Positions 41,201-55,262 of a stretch of DNA of 64,000 nucleotides are shown one piece after another; the stretch's first letter is position 1; every line of letters starts with the position of its first letter. Origin of the DNA: Ursus arctos (taxonomy: Eukaryota > Chordata > Mammalia > Carnivora > Ursidae); contig NW_026622874.1 in assembly GCF_023065955.2 (NCBI RefSeq), positions 80,808,917 to 80,872,916 of the forward strand, given 5' to 3'. The notes under the pieces are model-generated. The model did no database searches. It was given only the letters and a program-made list of their open reading frames with translations, and was not told where the DNA came from. The translations under genes and the position numbers were made by a program.

Positions 41201-44200
41201 CGCACAGTGGAGATGATTTCAGAACTAATCAATAACGCTGGACAACTGGGGCCTCCACACATGCAAGTGATGTAAAGACTGTGCTCCATTAAGCCCAGAG
41301 CCCAAAACATCATGTCTGTGCAGGGCACCTGGGCAATGCTTTTATGTCTGTCTATTGCACAATGTCACACTTCTTCTCAATGGCAGACCCCTGCTGCCCA
41401 GTTCTGTATGGTGAAACGAGACAGTCCACGAAATGGATGTCCACAGAAAGTTGAGGAATGTTCCTGTGTCCTCACTCAGGTTGATCCTTGCATTGCAAAG
41501 CCTCGTGGTACCTCCTCTACATCTTCTCCACCGACACATGTAGTCACACGATGAATACGCGCTACAACTCACATCATACAATCCAGATCATCTTACCACA
41601 TGGTGGCGGAACGAGGGGCAGGGGAGGCCCGCATGTCGACCAAGGTGGAGGAGGCTGAGGTGGCCCACAGCCAATGAAGCCTGGTAAAGTTTGGTCCATA
41701 GGGCAGGGCATGCAGGTGGGCTGAGGAAACCCTCTCACATCCGGACCCACCTGCAGACAGACAGGAAAATAGTTTGGTGAGACAGACAGAAGTTGTAACA
41801 CCAAGAGATGAAACCCAGAGAAAGAGCTCTCAGCATCTGCCTCCTTCTCCAATACCACGTTCCAGCAGAGCCGCATCCGTGCTAGAGAACTTGACCCCTC
41901 CCCACTGCTGCCAACTATAACAAGGGGGGAGAGGGGAATGGATATTACAGGAATAACCTACTGTCACCAAACATCACTAACCATGTCTGCCAATGGTCAC
42001 TAGCAAGAAGTAGCATCTTCAAAGATGAAAAAGGAGCATGGCAAACTAGTGAAGGCAGGACACTCCAGACACGGAGGCATCGGGATCCTGGACAACACTT
42101 CATCTTTCCTCCTCAACCACACAGAATATTTTGGTTTGTTAACAAGAGAGAGAATGTGATGAAACTGCCCTTTCTTCTCAGGAATCCGAGCCACTCGAGG
42201 TGAATCCTTTGCCTGCAAGCCCCTGACTGTCCCCACGCTGCCTCACTTCCTGACACAAGGGTCTTCTGCTCTCTGCAGTTTCTGGCCATGGCCACAAACA
42301 CACTTGAGGAATTAGGGGCCTGTGATCTGACAGGGGAATTGGAAAAGTGTTTTCCAAAAGGAACGTGATACCAATAACCCTTCTATAACTCAGCAGCTGT
42401 GCTTATCTTAAAACACAGTCACTCGGACATTTCAGCACACTGAGTTCCAGAGTAATTTTGTCCAATAGGAAATTAAGATGGGAAGCATAAGTTAGGGAAT
42501 CCACAAAACTGTATATGCTTTCCGATGGAAAACTCGAGAACGTGTGATGAGAGAAGAAACCTGCTCTCACTGTGACTTCGGACCAAACGACCTGCTCCTA
42601 GAAGCCCAACCGAAGGGCTTGTGGGGCACCGGTCATGCAGATAATCGCTAACATCCCCCCTTCAGAAAGTGTGTGTCACAGTGTGTTTTGCGACACGACA
42701 CTAACAGCTCTGATCATGCAAAATAGTTGTGGAAAGGGTACAAGGAGAGGGATTCTGTATAGCACGTTTACCAGCAGAAGTAAAACAGGGATGACTTACG
42801 AAACATGGCCTATCTAAGCACATTCCAAACCGCAAAGCAGATAATAAAAAATGCACGGAGAGCTTCCCCTAGTTTCCAGTCGTGAGGATGACCACAGACC
42901 TTGTCACAGGTTAATCATCTAACCGCAATACGAACACAATACGTATCGCACCTGTACATACCCCAGTGGGAATCAGGCAGCCCAGAGACTTCAGTGTGCA
43001 GTGAGCTGTCAGCTTCCTTGAGTTATTTCCCCCACGTGCGCTATGGGTGAGCACGGGTACACAAACACACACACAGACACACACACACACACACGCACAA
43101 ACACACACAAGACACACACACAGTGAGTGTTCTGCCATCCTTCACCTCTAACCACCTGTGGCTTTGGGAGAGGCCCCCAAAGATGATGATTTGTAACAGA
43201 GAAGCCTGTCAGCCCCTGCGTGAACTGCTTGTATTTGAGAGGTGAACGACGCCACAGACAAACTGGATGACCCACCCAACAGACACAAGGCCAGGACACG
43301 GTGCTGCCCAGACAGGAACAGGATTCCAGAAATGGTTACAACTGGAAACAGCCACCGTATTTACCTTGTCCTTCTCTGGGTCCTTCTTGGGCACGGTGCC
43401 ACCTTTGTCCCCTTGAGCGCCACAGGTTTCTGAATTGGACCGAGGCCCTAGAAGAGACAGAGGTGGATTCAGACGGGTGTTGGCCACGCAAGATTCAAGC
43501 CAAAGCTCTACACCTGCCCCAGCCTGTTCTACTCTCCCACTCTCAGGTCCCTTCCAGATGCAGAGCGTTTCTCACAGGTCTCCGCTGACCTCTGTGGACA
43601 AAGGAGAGACCAGTCCCTCACCCTTGGGGATATGACCACTCCGCACAGTGGAGATGATTTCAGAACTAATCAATAACGCTGGACAACTGGGGCCTCCACA
43701 CATGCAAGTGATGTAAAGACTGTGCTCCATTAAGCCCAGAGCCCAAAACATCATGTCTGTGCAGGGCACCTGGGCAATGCTTTTATGTCTGTCTATTGCA
43801 CAATGTCACACTTCTTCTCAATGGCAGACCCCTGCTGCCCAGTTCTGTATGGTGAAACGAGACAGTCCACGAAATGGATGTCCACAGAAAGTTGAGGAAT
43901 GTTCCTGTGTCCTCACTCAGGTTGATCCTTGCATTGCAAAGCCTCGTGGTACCTCCTCTACATCTTCTCCACCGACACATGTAGTCACACGATGAATACG
44001 CGCTACAACTCACATCATACAATCCAGATCATCTTACCACATGGTGGCGGAACGAGGGGCAGGGGAGGCCCGCATGTCGACCAAGGTGGAGGAGGCTGAG
44101 GTGGCCCACAGCCAATGAAGCCTGGTAAAGTTTGGTCCATAGGGCAGGGCATGCAGGTGGGCTGAGGAAACCCTCTCACATCCGGACCCACCTGCAGACA

Positions 44201-45470
44201 GACAGGAAAATAGTTTGGTGAGACAGACAGAAGTTGTAACACCAAGAGATGAAACCCAGAGAAAGAGCTCTCAGCATCTGCCTCCTTCTCCAATACCACG
44301 TTCCAGCAGAGCCGCATCCGTGCTAGAGAACTTGACCCCTCCCCACTGCTGCCAACTATAACAAGGGGGGAGAGGGGAATGGATATTACAGGAATAACCT
44401 ACTGTCACCAAACATCACTAACCATGTCTGCCAATGGTCACTAGCAAGAAGTAGCATCTTCAAAGATGAAAAAGGAGCATGGCAAACTAGTGAAGGCAGG
44501 ACACTCCAGACACGGAGGCATCGGGATCCTGGACAACACTTCATCTTTCCTCCTCAACCACACAGAATATTTTGGCTTGTTAACAAGAGAGAGAATGCCA
44601 CTCGAGGTGAATCCTTTGCCTGCAAGCCCCTGACTGTCCCCACGCTGCCTCACTTCCTGACACAAGGGTCTTCTGCTCTCTGCAGTTTCTGGCCATGGCC
44701 ACAAACACACTTGAGGAATTAGGGGCCTGTGATCTGACAGGGGAATTGGAAAAGTGTTTTCCAAAAGGAACGTGATACCAATAACCCTTCTATAACTCAG
44801 CAGCTGTGCTTATCTTAAAACACAGTCACTCGGACATTTCAGCACACTGAGTTCCAGAGTAATTTTGTCCAATAGGAAATTCAGATGGGAAGCATAAGTT
44901 AGAGAATCCACAAAACTGTATATGCTTTCCGGTGGAAAACTCGAGAACGTGTGATGAGAGAAGAAACCTGCTCTCACTGTGACTTCGGACCAAACGACCT
45001 GCTCCTAGAAGCCCAACCGAAGGGCTTGTGGGGCACCGGTCATGCAGATAATCGCAAACATCCCCCCTTCAAAAGTGTGTGTCACAGTGTGTTTGGCGAC
45101 ACGACACTAACAGCTCTGATCATGCAAAATAGTTGTGGAAAGGGTACAAGGAGAGGGATTCTGTATAGCACGTTTACCAGCAGAAGTAAAACAGGGATGA
45201 CTTACGAAACATGGCCTATCTAAGCACATTCCAAACCGCAAAGCAGATAATAAAAAATGCACGGAGAGCTTCCCCTAGTTTCCAGTCGTGAGGATGACCA
45301 CAGACTTGTCACAGGTTAATCATCTAACCGCAATACGAACACAATAGGTATCGCACCTGTACATACCCCAGTGGGAATCAGGCAGCCCAGAGACTTCAGT
45401 GTGCAGTGAGCTGTCAGCTTCCTTGAGTTATTTCCCCCACGTGCGCTATGGGTGAGCAGGGGTACACAAA

Positions 45471-45513
<43 letters not shown>

Positions 45514-47908
45514 ACAAGACACACACACAGTGAGTGTTCTGCCATCCTTCACCTCTAACCACCTGTGGCTTTGGGAGAGGCCCCCAAAGATGATGATTTG
45601 TAACGGAGAAGCCTGTCAGCCCCTGCGTGAACTGCTTGTATTTGAGAGGTGAACGACGCCACAGACAAACTGGATGACCCACCCAACAGACACAAGGCCA
45701 GGACACGGTGCTGCCCAGACAGGAACAGGATTCCAGAAATGGTTACAACTGGAAACAGCCACCATATTTACCTTGCCCTTCTCTGGGTCCTTCTTGGGCA
45801 CGGTGCCACCTTTGTCCCCTTGAGCGCCACAGGTTTCTGAATTGGACCGAGGCCCTAGAAGAGACAGAGGTGGATTCAGACGGGTGTTGGCCACGCAAGA
45901 TTCAAGCCAAAGCTCTACACCTGCCCCAGCCTGTTCTACTCTCCCACTCTCAGGTCCCTTCCAGATGCAGAGCGTTTCTCACAGGTCTCCGCTGACCTCT
46001 GTGGACAAAGGAGAGACCAGTCCCTCACCCTTGGGGATATGACCACTCCGCACAGTGGAGATGATTTCAGAACTAATCAATAACGCTGGACAACTGGGGC
46101 CTCCACACATGCAGGTGATGTAAAGACTGTGCTCCATTAAACCCAGAGCCCAAAACATCATGTCTGTGCAGGGCACCTGGGCAATGCTTTTATGTCTGTC
46201 TATTGCACAATGTCACACTTCTTCTCAATGGCAGACCCCTGCTGCCCAGTTCTGTATGGTGAAACGAGACAGTCCACGAAATGGATGTCCACAGAAAGTT
46301 GAGGAATGTTCCTGTGTCCTCACTCAGGTTGATCCTTGCATTGCAAAGCCTCGTGGTACCTCCTCTACATCTTCTCCACCGACACATGTAGTCACACGAT
46401 GAATACGCGCTACAACTCACATCATGCAATCCAGATCATCTTACCACATGGTGGCGGAACGAGGGGCAGGGGAGGCCCGCATGTCGACCAAGGTGGAGGA
46501 GGCTGAGGTGGCCCACAGCCAATGAAGCCTGGTAAAGTTTGGTCCATAGGGCAGGGCATGCAGGTGGGCCGAGGAAACCCTCTCACATCCGGACCCACCT
46601 GCAGACAGACAGGAAAATAGTTTGGTGAGACAGACAGAAGTTGTAACACCAAGAGATGAAACCCAGAGAAAGAGCTCTCAGCATCTGCCTCCTTCTCCAA
46701 TACCACGTTCCAGCAGAGCCGCATCCGTGCTAGAGAACTTGACCCCTCCCCACTCCTGCCAACTATAACAACGGGGGAGAGGGGAATGGATATTACAGGA
46801 ATAACCTACTGTCACCAAACATCACTAACCATGTCTGCCAATGGTCACTAGCAAGAAGTAGCATCTTCAAAGATGAAAAAGGAGCATGGCAAACTAGTGA
46901 AGGCAGGACACTCCAGACACGGAGGAATCGGGATCCTGGACAACACTTCATCTTTCCTCCTCAACCACACAGAATATTTTGGTTTGTTAGCAAGAGAGAG
47001 AATGTGATGAAACTGCCCTTTCTTCTCAGGAATCCGAGCCACTCGAGGTGAATCCTTTGCCTGCAAGCCCCTGACTGTCCCCACGCTGCCTCACTTCCTG
47101 ACACAAGGGTCTTCTGCTCTCTGCAGTTTCTGGCCATGGCCACAAACACACTTGAGGAATTAGGGGCCTGTGATCTGACAGGGGAATTGGAAAAGTGTTT
47201 TCCAAAAGGAACGTAATACCAATAACCCTTCTATAACTCAGCAGCTGTGCTTATCTTAAAACACAGTCACTCGGACATTTCAGCACACTGAGTTCCAGAG
47301 TAATTTTGTCCAATAGGAAATTCAGATGGGAAGCATAAGTTAGAGAATCCACAAAACTGTATATGCTTTCCGATGGAAAACTCGAGAACGTGTGATGAGA
47401 GAAGAAACCTGCTCTCACTGTGACTTCGGACCAAACGACCTGCTCCTAGAAGCCCAACCGAAGGGCTTGTGGGGCACCGGTCATGCAGATAATCGCAAAC
47501 ATCCCCCCTTCAAAAGTGTGTGTCACAGTGTGTTTGGCGACACGACACTAACAGCTCTGATCATGCAAAATAGTTGTGGAAAGGGTACAAGGAGAGGGAT
47601 TCTGTATAGCACGTTTACCAGCAGAAGTAAAACAGGGATGACTTACGAAACATGGCCTATCTAAGCACATTCCAAACCGCAAAGCAGATAATAAAAAATG
47701 CACGGAGAGCTTCCCCTAGTTTCCAGTCGTGAGGATGACCACAGACCTTGTCACAGGTTAATCATCTAACCGCAATACGAACACAATAGGTATCGCACCT
47801 GTACATACCCCAGTGGGAATCAGGCAGCCCAGAGACTTCAGTGTGCAGTGAGCTGTCAGCTTCCTTGAGTTATTTCCCCCACGTGCGCTATGGGTGAGCA
47901 GGGGTACA

Positions 47909-47947
<39 letters not shown>

Positions 47948-50900
47948 ACAAGACACACACACAGTGAGTGTTCTGCCATCCTTCACCGCTAACCACCTGT
48001 GGCTTTGGGAGAGGCCCCCAAAGATGATGATTTGTAACGGAGAAGCCTGTCAGCCCCTGCGTGAACTGCTTGTATTTGAGAGGTGAACGACGCCACAGAC
48101 AAACTGGATGACCCACCCAACAGACACAAGGCCAGGACACGGTGCTGCCCAGACAGGAACAGGATTCCAGAAATGGTTACAACTGGAAACAGCCACCGTA
48201 TTTACCTTGTCGTTCTCTGGGTCCTTCTTGGGCACGGTGCCACCTTTGTCCCCTTGAGCGCCACAGGTTTCTGAATTGGACCGAGGCCCTAGAAGAGACA
48301 GAGGTGGATTCAGACGGGTGTTGGCCACGCAAGATTCAAGCCAAAGCTCTACACCTGCCCCAGCCTGTTCTACTCTCCCACTCTCAGGTCCCTTCCAGAT
48401 GCAGAGCGTTTCTCACAGGTCTCCGCTGACCTCTGTGGACAAAGGAGAGACCAGTCCCTCACCCTTGGGGATATGACCACTCCGCACAGTGGAGATGATT
48501 TCAGAACTAATCAATAACGCTGGACAACTGGGGCCTCCACACATGCAAGTGATGTAAAGACTGTGCTCCATTAAGCCCAGAGCCCAAAACATCATGTCTG
48601 TGCAGGGCACCTGGGCAATGCTTTTATGTCTGTCTATTGCACAATGTCACACTTCTTCTCAATGGCAGACCCCTGCTGCCCAGTTCTGTATGGTGAAACG
48701 AGACAGTCCACGAAATGGATGTCCACAGAAAGTTGAGGAATGTTCCTGTGTCCTCACTCAGGTTGATCCTTGCATTGCAAAGCCTCGTGGTACCTCCTCT
48801 ACATCTTCTCCACCGACACATGTAGTCACACGATGAATACGCGCTACAACTCACATCATGCAATCCAGATCATCTTACCACATGGTGGCGGAACGAGGGG
48901 CAGGGGAGGCCCGCATGTCGACCAAGGTGGAGGAGGCTGAGGTGGCCCACAGCCAATGAAGCCTGGTAAAGTTTGGTCCATAGGGCAGGGCATGCAGGTG
49001 GGCCGAGGAAACCCTCTCACATCCGGACCCACCTGCAGACAGACAGGAAAATAGTTTGGTGAGACAGACAGAAGTTGTAACACCAAGAGATGAAACCCAG
49101 AGAAAGAGCTCTCAGCATCTGCCTCCTTCTCCAATACCACGTTCCAGCAGAGCCGCATCCGTGCTAGAGCACTTGACCCCTCCCCACTGCTGCCAACTAT
49201 AACAAGGGGGGAGAGGGGAATGGATATTACAGGAATAACCTACTGTCACCAAACATCACTAACCATGTCTGCCAATGGTCACTAGCAAGAAGTAGCATCT
49301 TCAAAGATGAAAAAGGAGCATGGCAAACTAGTGAAGGCAGGACACTCCAGACACGGAGGCATCGGGATCCTGGACAACACTTCATCTTTCCTCCTCAACC
49401 ACACAGAATATTTTGGTTTGTTAACAAGAGAGAGAATGTGATGAAACTGCCCTTTCTTCTCAGGAATCCGAGCCACTCGAGGTGAATCCTTTGCCTGCAA
49501 GCCCCTGACTGTCCCCACGCTGCCTCACTTCCTGACACAAGGGTCTTCTGCTCTCTGCAGTTTCTGGCCATGGCCACAAACACACTTGAGGAATTAGGGG
49601 CCTGTGATCTGACAGGGGAATTGGAAAAGTGTTTTCCAAAAGGAACGTGATACCAATAACCCTTCTATAACTCAGCAGCTGTGCTTATCTTAAAACACAG
49701 TCACTCGGACATTTCAGCACACTGAGTTCCAGAGTAATTTTGTCCAATAGGAAATTAAGATGGGAAGCATAAGTTAGGGAATCCACAAAACTGTATATGC
49801 TTTCCGATGGAAAACTCGAGAACGTGTGATGAGAGAAGAAACCTGCTCTCACTGTGACTTCGGACCAAACGACCTGCTCCTAGAAGCCCAACCGAAGGGC
49901 TTGTGGGGCACCGGTCATGCAGATAATCGCTAACATCCCCCCTTCAGAAAGTGTGTGTCACAGTGTGTTTTGCGACACGACACTAACAGCTCTGATCATG
50001 CAAAATAGTTGTGGAAAGGGTACAAGGAGAGGGATTCTGTATAGCACGTTTACCAGCAGAAGTAAAACAGGGATGACTTACGAAACATGGCCTATCTAAG
50101 CACATTCCAAACCGCAAAGCAGATAATAAAAAATGCACGGAGAGCTTCCCCTAGTTTCCAGTCGTGAGGATGACCACAGACCTTGTCACAGGTTAATCAT
50201 CTAACCGCAATACGAACACAATACGTATCGCACCTGTACATACCCCAGTGGGAATCAGGCAGCCCAGAGACTTCAGTGTGCAGTGAGCTGTCAGCTTCCT
50301 TGAGTTATTTCCCCCACGTGCGCTATGGGTGAGCACGGGTACACAAACACACACACAGACACACACACACACACACGCACAAACACACACAAGACACACA
50401 CACAGTGAGTGTTCTGCCATCCTTCACCTCTAACCACCTGTGGCTTTGGGAGAGGCCCCCAAAGATGATGATTTGTAACGGAGAAGCCTGTCAGCCCCTG
50501 CGTGAACTGCTTGTATTTGAGAGGTGAACGACGCCACAGACAAACTGGATGACCCACCCAACAGACACAAGGCCAGGACACGGTGCTGCCCAGACAGGAA
50601 CAGGATTCCAGAAATGGTTACAACTGGAAACAGCCACCGTATTTACCTTGTCCTTCTCTGGGTCCTTCTTGGGCACGGTGCCACCTTTGTCCCCTTGAGC
50701 GCCACAGGTTTCTGAATTGGACCGAGGCCCTAGAAGAGACAGAGGTGGATTCAGACGGGTGTTGGCCACGCAAGATTCAAGCCAAAGCTCTACACCTGCC
50801 CCAGCCTGTTCTACTCTCCCACTCTCAGGTCCCTTCCAGATGCAGAGCGTTTCTCACAGGTCTCCGCTGACCTCTGTGGACAAAGGAGAGACCAGTCCCT

Positions 50901-53900
50901 CACCCTTGGGGATATGACCACTCCGCACAGTGGAGATGATTTCAGAACTAATCAATAACGCTGGACAACTGGGGCCTCCACACATGCAAGTGATGTAAAG
51001 ACTGTGCTCCATTAAGCCCAGAGCCCAAAACATCATGTCTGTGCAGGGCACCTGGGCAATGCTTTTATGTCTGTCTATTGCACAATGTCACACTTCTTCT
51101 CAATGGCAGACCCCTGCTGCCCAGTTCTGTATGGTGAAACGAGACAGTCCACGAAATGGATGTCCACAGAAAGTTGAGGAATGTTCCTGTGTCCTCACTC
51201 AGGTTGATCCTTGCATTGCAAAGCCTCGTGGTACCTCCTCTACATCTTCTCCACCGACACATGTAGTCACACGATGAATACGCGCTACAACTCACATCAT
51301 ACAATCCAGATCATCTTACCACATGGTGGCGGAACGAGGGGCAGGGGAGGCCCGCATGTCGACCAAGGTGGAGGAGGCTGAGGTGGCCCACAGCCAATGA
51401 AGCCTGGTAAAGTTTGGTCCATAGGGCAGGGCATGCAGGTGGGCTGAGGAAACCCTCTCACATCCGGACCCACCTGCAGACAGACAGGAAAATAGTTTGG
51501 TGAGACAGACAGAAGTTGTAACACCAAGAGATGAAACCCAGAGAAAGAGCTCTCAGCATCTGCCTCCTTCTCCAATACCACGTTCCAGCAGAGCCGCATC
51601 GGTGCTAGAGAACTTGACCCCTCCCCACTGCTGCCAACTATAACAAGGGGGGAGAGGGGAATGGATATTACAGGAATAACCTACTGTCACCAAACATCAC
51701 TAACCATGTCTGCCAATGGTCACTAGCAAGAAGTAGCATCTTCAAAGATGAAAAAGGAGCATGGCAAACTAGTGAAGGCAGGACACTCCAGACACGGAGG
51801 CATCGGGATCCTGGACAACACTTCATCTTTCCTCCTCAACCACACAGAATATTTTGGTTTGTTAACAAGAGAGAGAATGTGATGAAACTGCCCTTTCTTC
51901 TCAGGAATCCGAGCCACTCGAGGTGAATCCTTTGCCTGCAAGCCCCTGACTGTCCCCACGCTGCCTCACTTCCTGACACAAGGGTCTTCTGCTCTCTGCA
52001 GTTTCTGGCCATGGCCACAAACACACTTGAGGAATTAGGGGCCTGTGATCTGACAGGGGAATTGGAAAAGTGTTTTCCAAAAGGAACGTGATACCAATAA
52101 CCCTTCTATAACTCAGCAGCTGTGCTTATCTTAAAACACAGTCACTCGGACATTTCAGCACACTGAGTTCCAGAGTAATTTTGTCCAATAGGAAATTAAG
52201 ATGGGAAGCATAAGTTAGGGAATCCACAAAACTGTATATGCTTTCCGATGGAAAACTCGAGAACGTGTGATGAGAGAAGAAACCTGCTCTCACTGTGACT
52301 TCGGACCAAACGACCTGCTCCTAGAAGCCCAACCGAAGGGCTTGTGGGGCACCGGTCATGCAGATAATCGCTAACATCCCCCCTTCAGAAAGTGTGTGTC
52401 ACAGTGTGTTTTGCGACACGACACTAACAGCTCTGATCATGCAAAATAGTTGTGGAAAGGGTACAAGGAGAGGGATTCTGTATAGCACGTTTACCAGCAG
52501 AAGTAAAACAGGGATGACTTACGAAACATGGCCTATCTAAGCACATTCCAAACCGCAAAGCAGATAATAAAAAATGCACGGAGAGCTTCCCCTAGTTTCC
52601 AGTCGTGAGGATGACCACAGACCTTGTCACAGGTTAATCATCTAACCGCAATACGAACACAATACGTATCGCACCTGTACATACCCCAGTGGGAATCAGG
52701 CAGCCCAGAGACTTCAGTGTGCAGTGAGCTGTCAGCTTCCTTGAGTTATTTCCCCCACGTGCGCTATGGGTGAGCACGGGTACACAAACACACACACAGA
52801 CACACACACACACACACGCACAAACACACACAAGACACACACACAGTGAGTGTTCTGCCATCCTTCACCTCTAACCACCTGTGGCTTTGGGAGAGGCCCC
52901 CAAAGATGATGATTTGTAACGGAGAAGCCTGTCAGCCCCTGCGTGAACTGCTTGTATTTGAGAGGTGAACGACGCCACAGACAAACTGGATGACCCACCC
53001 AACAGACACAAGGCCAGGACACGGTGCTGCCCAGACAGGAACAGGATTCCAGAAATGGTTACAACTGGAAACAGCCACCGTATTTACCTTGTCCTTCTCT
53101 GGGTCCTTCTTGGGCACGGTGCCACCTTTGTCCCCTTGAGCGCCACAGGTTTCTGAATTGGACCGAGGCCCTAGAAGAGACAGAGGTGGATTCAGACGGG
53201 TGTTGGCCACGCAAGATTCAAGCCAAAGCTCTACACCTGCCCCAGCCTGTTCTACTCTCCCACTCTCAGGTCCCTTCCAGATGCAGAGCGTTTCTCACAG
53301 GTCTCCGCTGACCTCTGTGGACAAAGGAGAGACCAGTCCCTCACCCTTGGGGATATGACCACTCCGCACAGTGGAGATGATTTCAGAACTAATCAATAAC
53401 GCTGGACAACTGGGGCCTCCACACATGCAAGTGATGTAAAGACTGTGCTCCATTAAGCCCAGAGCCCAAAACATCATGTCTGTGCAGGGCACCTGGGCAA
53501 TGCTTTTATGTCTGTCTATTGCACAATGTCACACTTCTTCTCAATGGCAGACCCCTGCTGCCCAGTTCTGTATGGTGAAACGAGACAGTCCACGAAATGG
53601 ATGTCCACAGAAAGTTGAGGAATGTTCCTGTGTCCTCACTCAGGTTGATCCTTGCATTGCAAAGCCTCGTGGTACCTCCTCTACATCTTCTCCACCGACA
53701 CATGTAGTCACACGATGAATACGCGCTACAACTCACATCATGCAATCCAGATCATCTTACCACATGGTGGCGGAACGAGGGGCAGGGGAGGCCCGCATGT
53801 CGACCAAGGTGGAGGAGGCTGAGGTGGCCCACAGCCAGTGAAGCCTGGTAAAGTTTGGTCCATAGGGCAGGGCATGCAGGTGGGCCGAGGAAACCCTCTC

Positions 53901-55223
53901 ACATCCGGACCCACCTGCAGACAGACAGGAAAATAGTTTGGTGAGACAGACAGAAGTTGTAACACCAAGAGATGAAACCCAAAGAAAGAGCTCTCAGCAT
54001 CTGCCTCCTTCTCCAATACCACGTTCCAGCAGAGCCGCATGCGTGCTAGAGAACTTGACCCCTCCCCACTGCTGCCAACTATAACAAGGGGGGAGAGGGG
54101 AATGGATATTACAGGAATAACCTACTGTCACCAAACATCACTAACCATGTCTGCCAATGGTCACTAGCAAGAAGTAGCATCTTCAAAGATGAAAAAGGAG
54201 CATGGCAAACTAGTGAAGGCAGGACACTCCAGACACGGAGGCATCGGGATCCTGGACAACACTTCATCTTTCCTCCTCAACCACACAGAATATTTTGGTT
54301 TGTTAACAAGAGAGAGAATGTGATGAAACTGCCCTTTCTTCTCAGGAATCCGAGCCACTCGAGGTGAATCCTTTGCCTGCAAGCCCCTGACTGTCCCCAC
54401 GCTGCCTCACTTCCTGACACAAGGGTCTTCTGCTCTCTGCAGTTTCTGGCCATGGCCACAAACACACTTGAGGAATTAGGGGCCTGTGATCTGACAGGGG
54501 AATTGGAAAAGTGTTTTCCAAAAGGAACGTGATACCAATAACCCTTCTATAACTCAGCAGCTGTGCTTATCTTAAAACACAGTCACTCGGACATTTCAGC
54601 ACACTGAGTTCCAGAGTAATTTTGTCCAATAGGAAATTCAGATGGGAAGCATAAGTTAGAGAATCCACAAAACTGTATATGCTTTCCGGTGGAAAACTCG
54701 AGAACGTGTGATGAGAGAAGAAACCTGCTCTCACTGTGACTTCGGACCAAACGACCTGCTCCTAGAAGCCCAACCGAAGGGCTTGTGGGGCACCGGTCAT
54801 GCAGATAATCGCAAACATCCCCCCTTCAAAAGTGTGTGTCACAGTGTGTTTGGCGACACGACACTAACAGCTCTGATCATGCAAAATAGTTGTGGAAAGG
54901 GTACAAGGAGAGGGATTCTGTATAGCACGTTTACCAGCAGAAGTAAAACAGGGATGACTTACGAAACATGGCCTATCTAAGCACATTCCAAACCGCAAAG
55001 CAGATAATAAAAAATGCACGGAGAGCTTCCCCTAGTTTCCAGTCGTGAGGATGACCACAGACTTGTCACAGGTTAATCATCTAACCGCAATACGAACACA
55101 ATAGGTATCGCACCTGTACATACCCCAGTGGGAATCAGGCAGCCCAGAGACTTCAGTGTGCAGTGAGCTGTCAGCTTCCTTGAGTTATTTCCCCCACGTG
55201 CGCTATGGGTGAGCAGGGGTACA

Positions 55224-55262
<39 letters not shown>

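Larger units (their letters stand above)
38941..48663. repeat. Four-unit higher-order block, copy 1 (units 17-20)
   Basis: Order: compound-CA unit, compound-CA unit with Gln exon B, unit with CCACCATATTT beside exon A, unit with GGAGGAATCGG. The same order of marks recurs directly downstream, so the four units were probably duplicated together. Confidence 0.75.
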
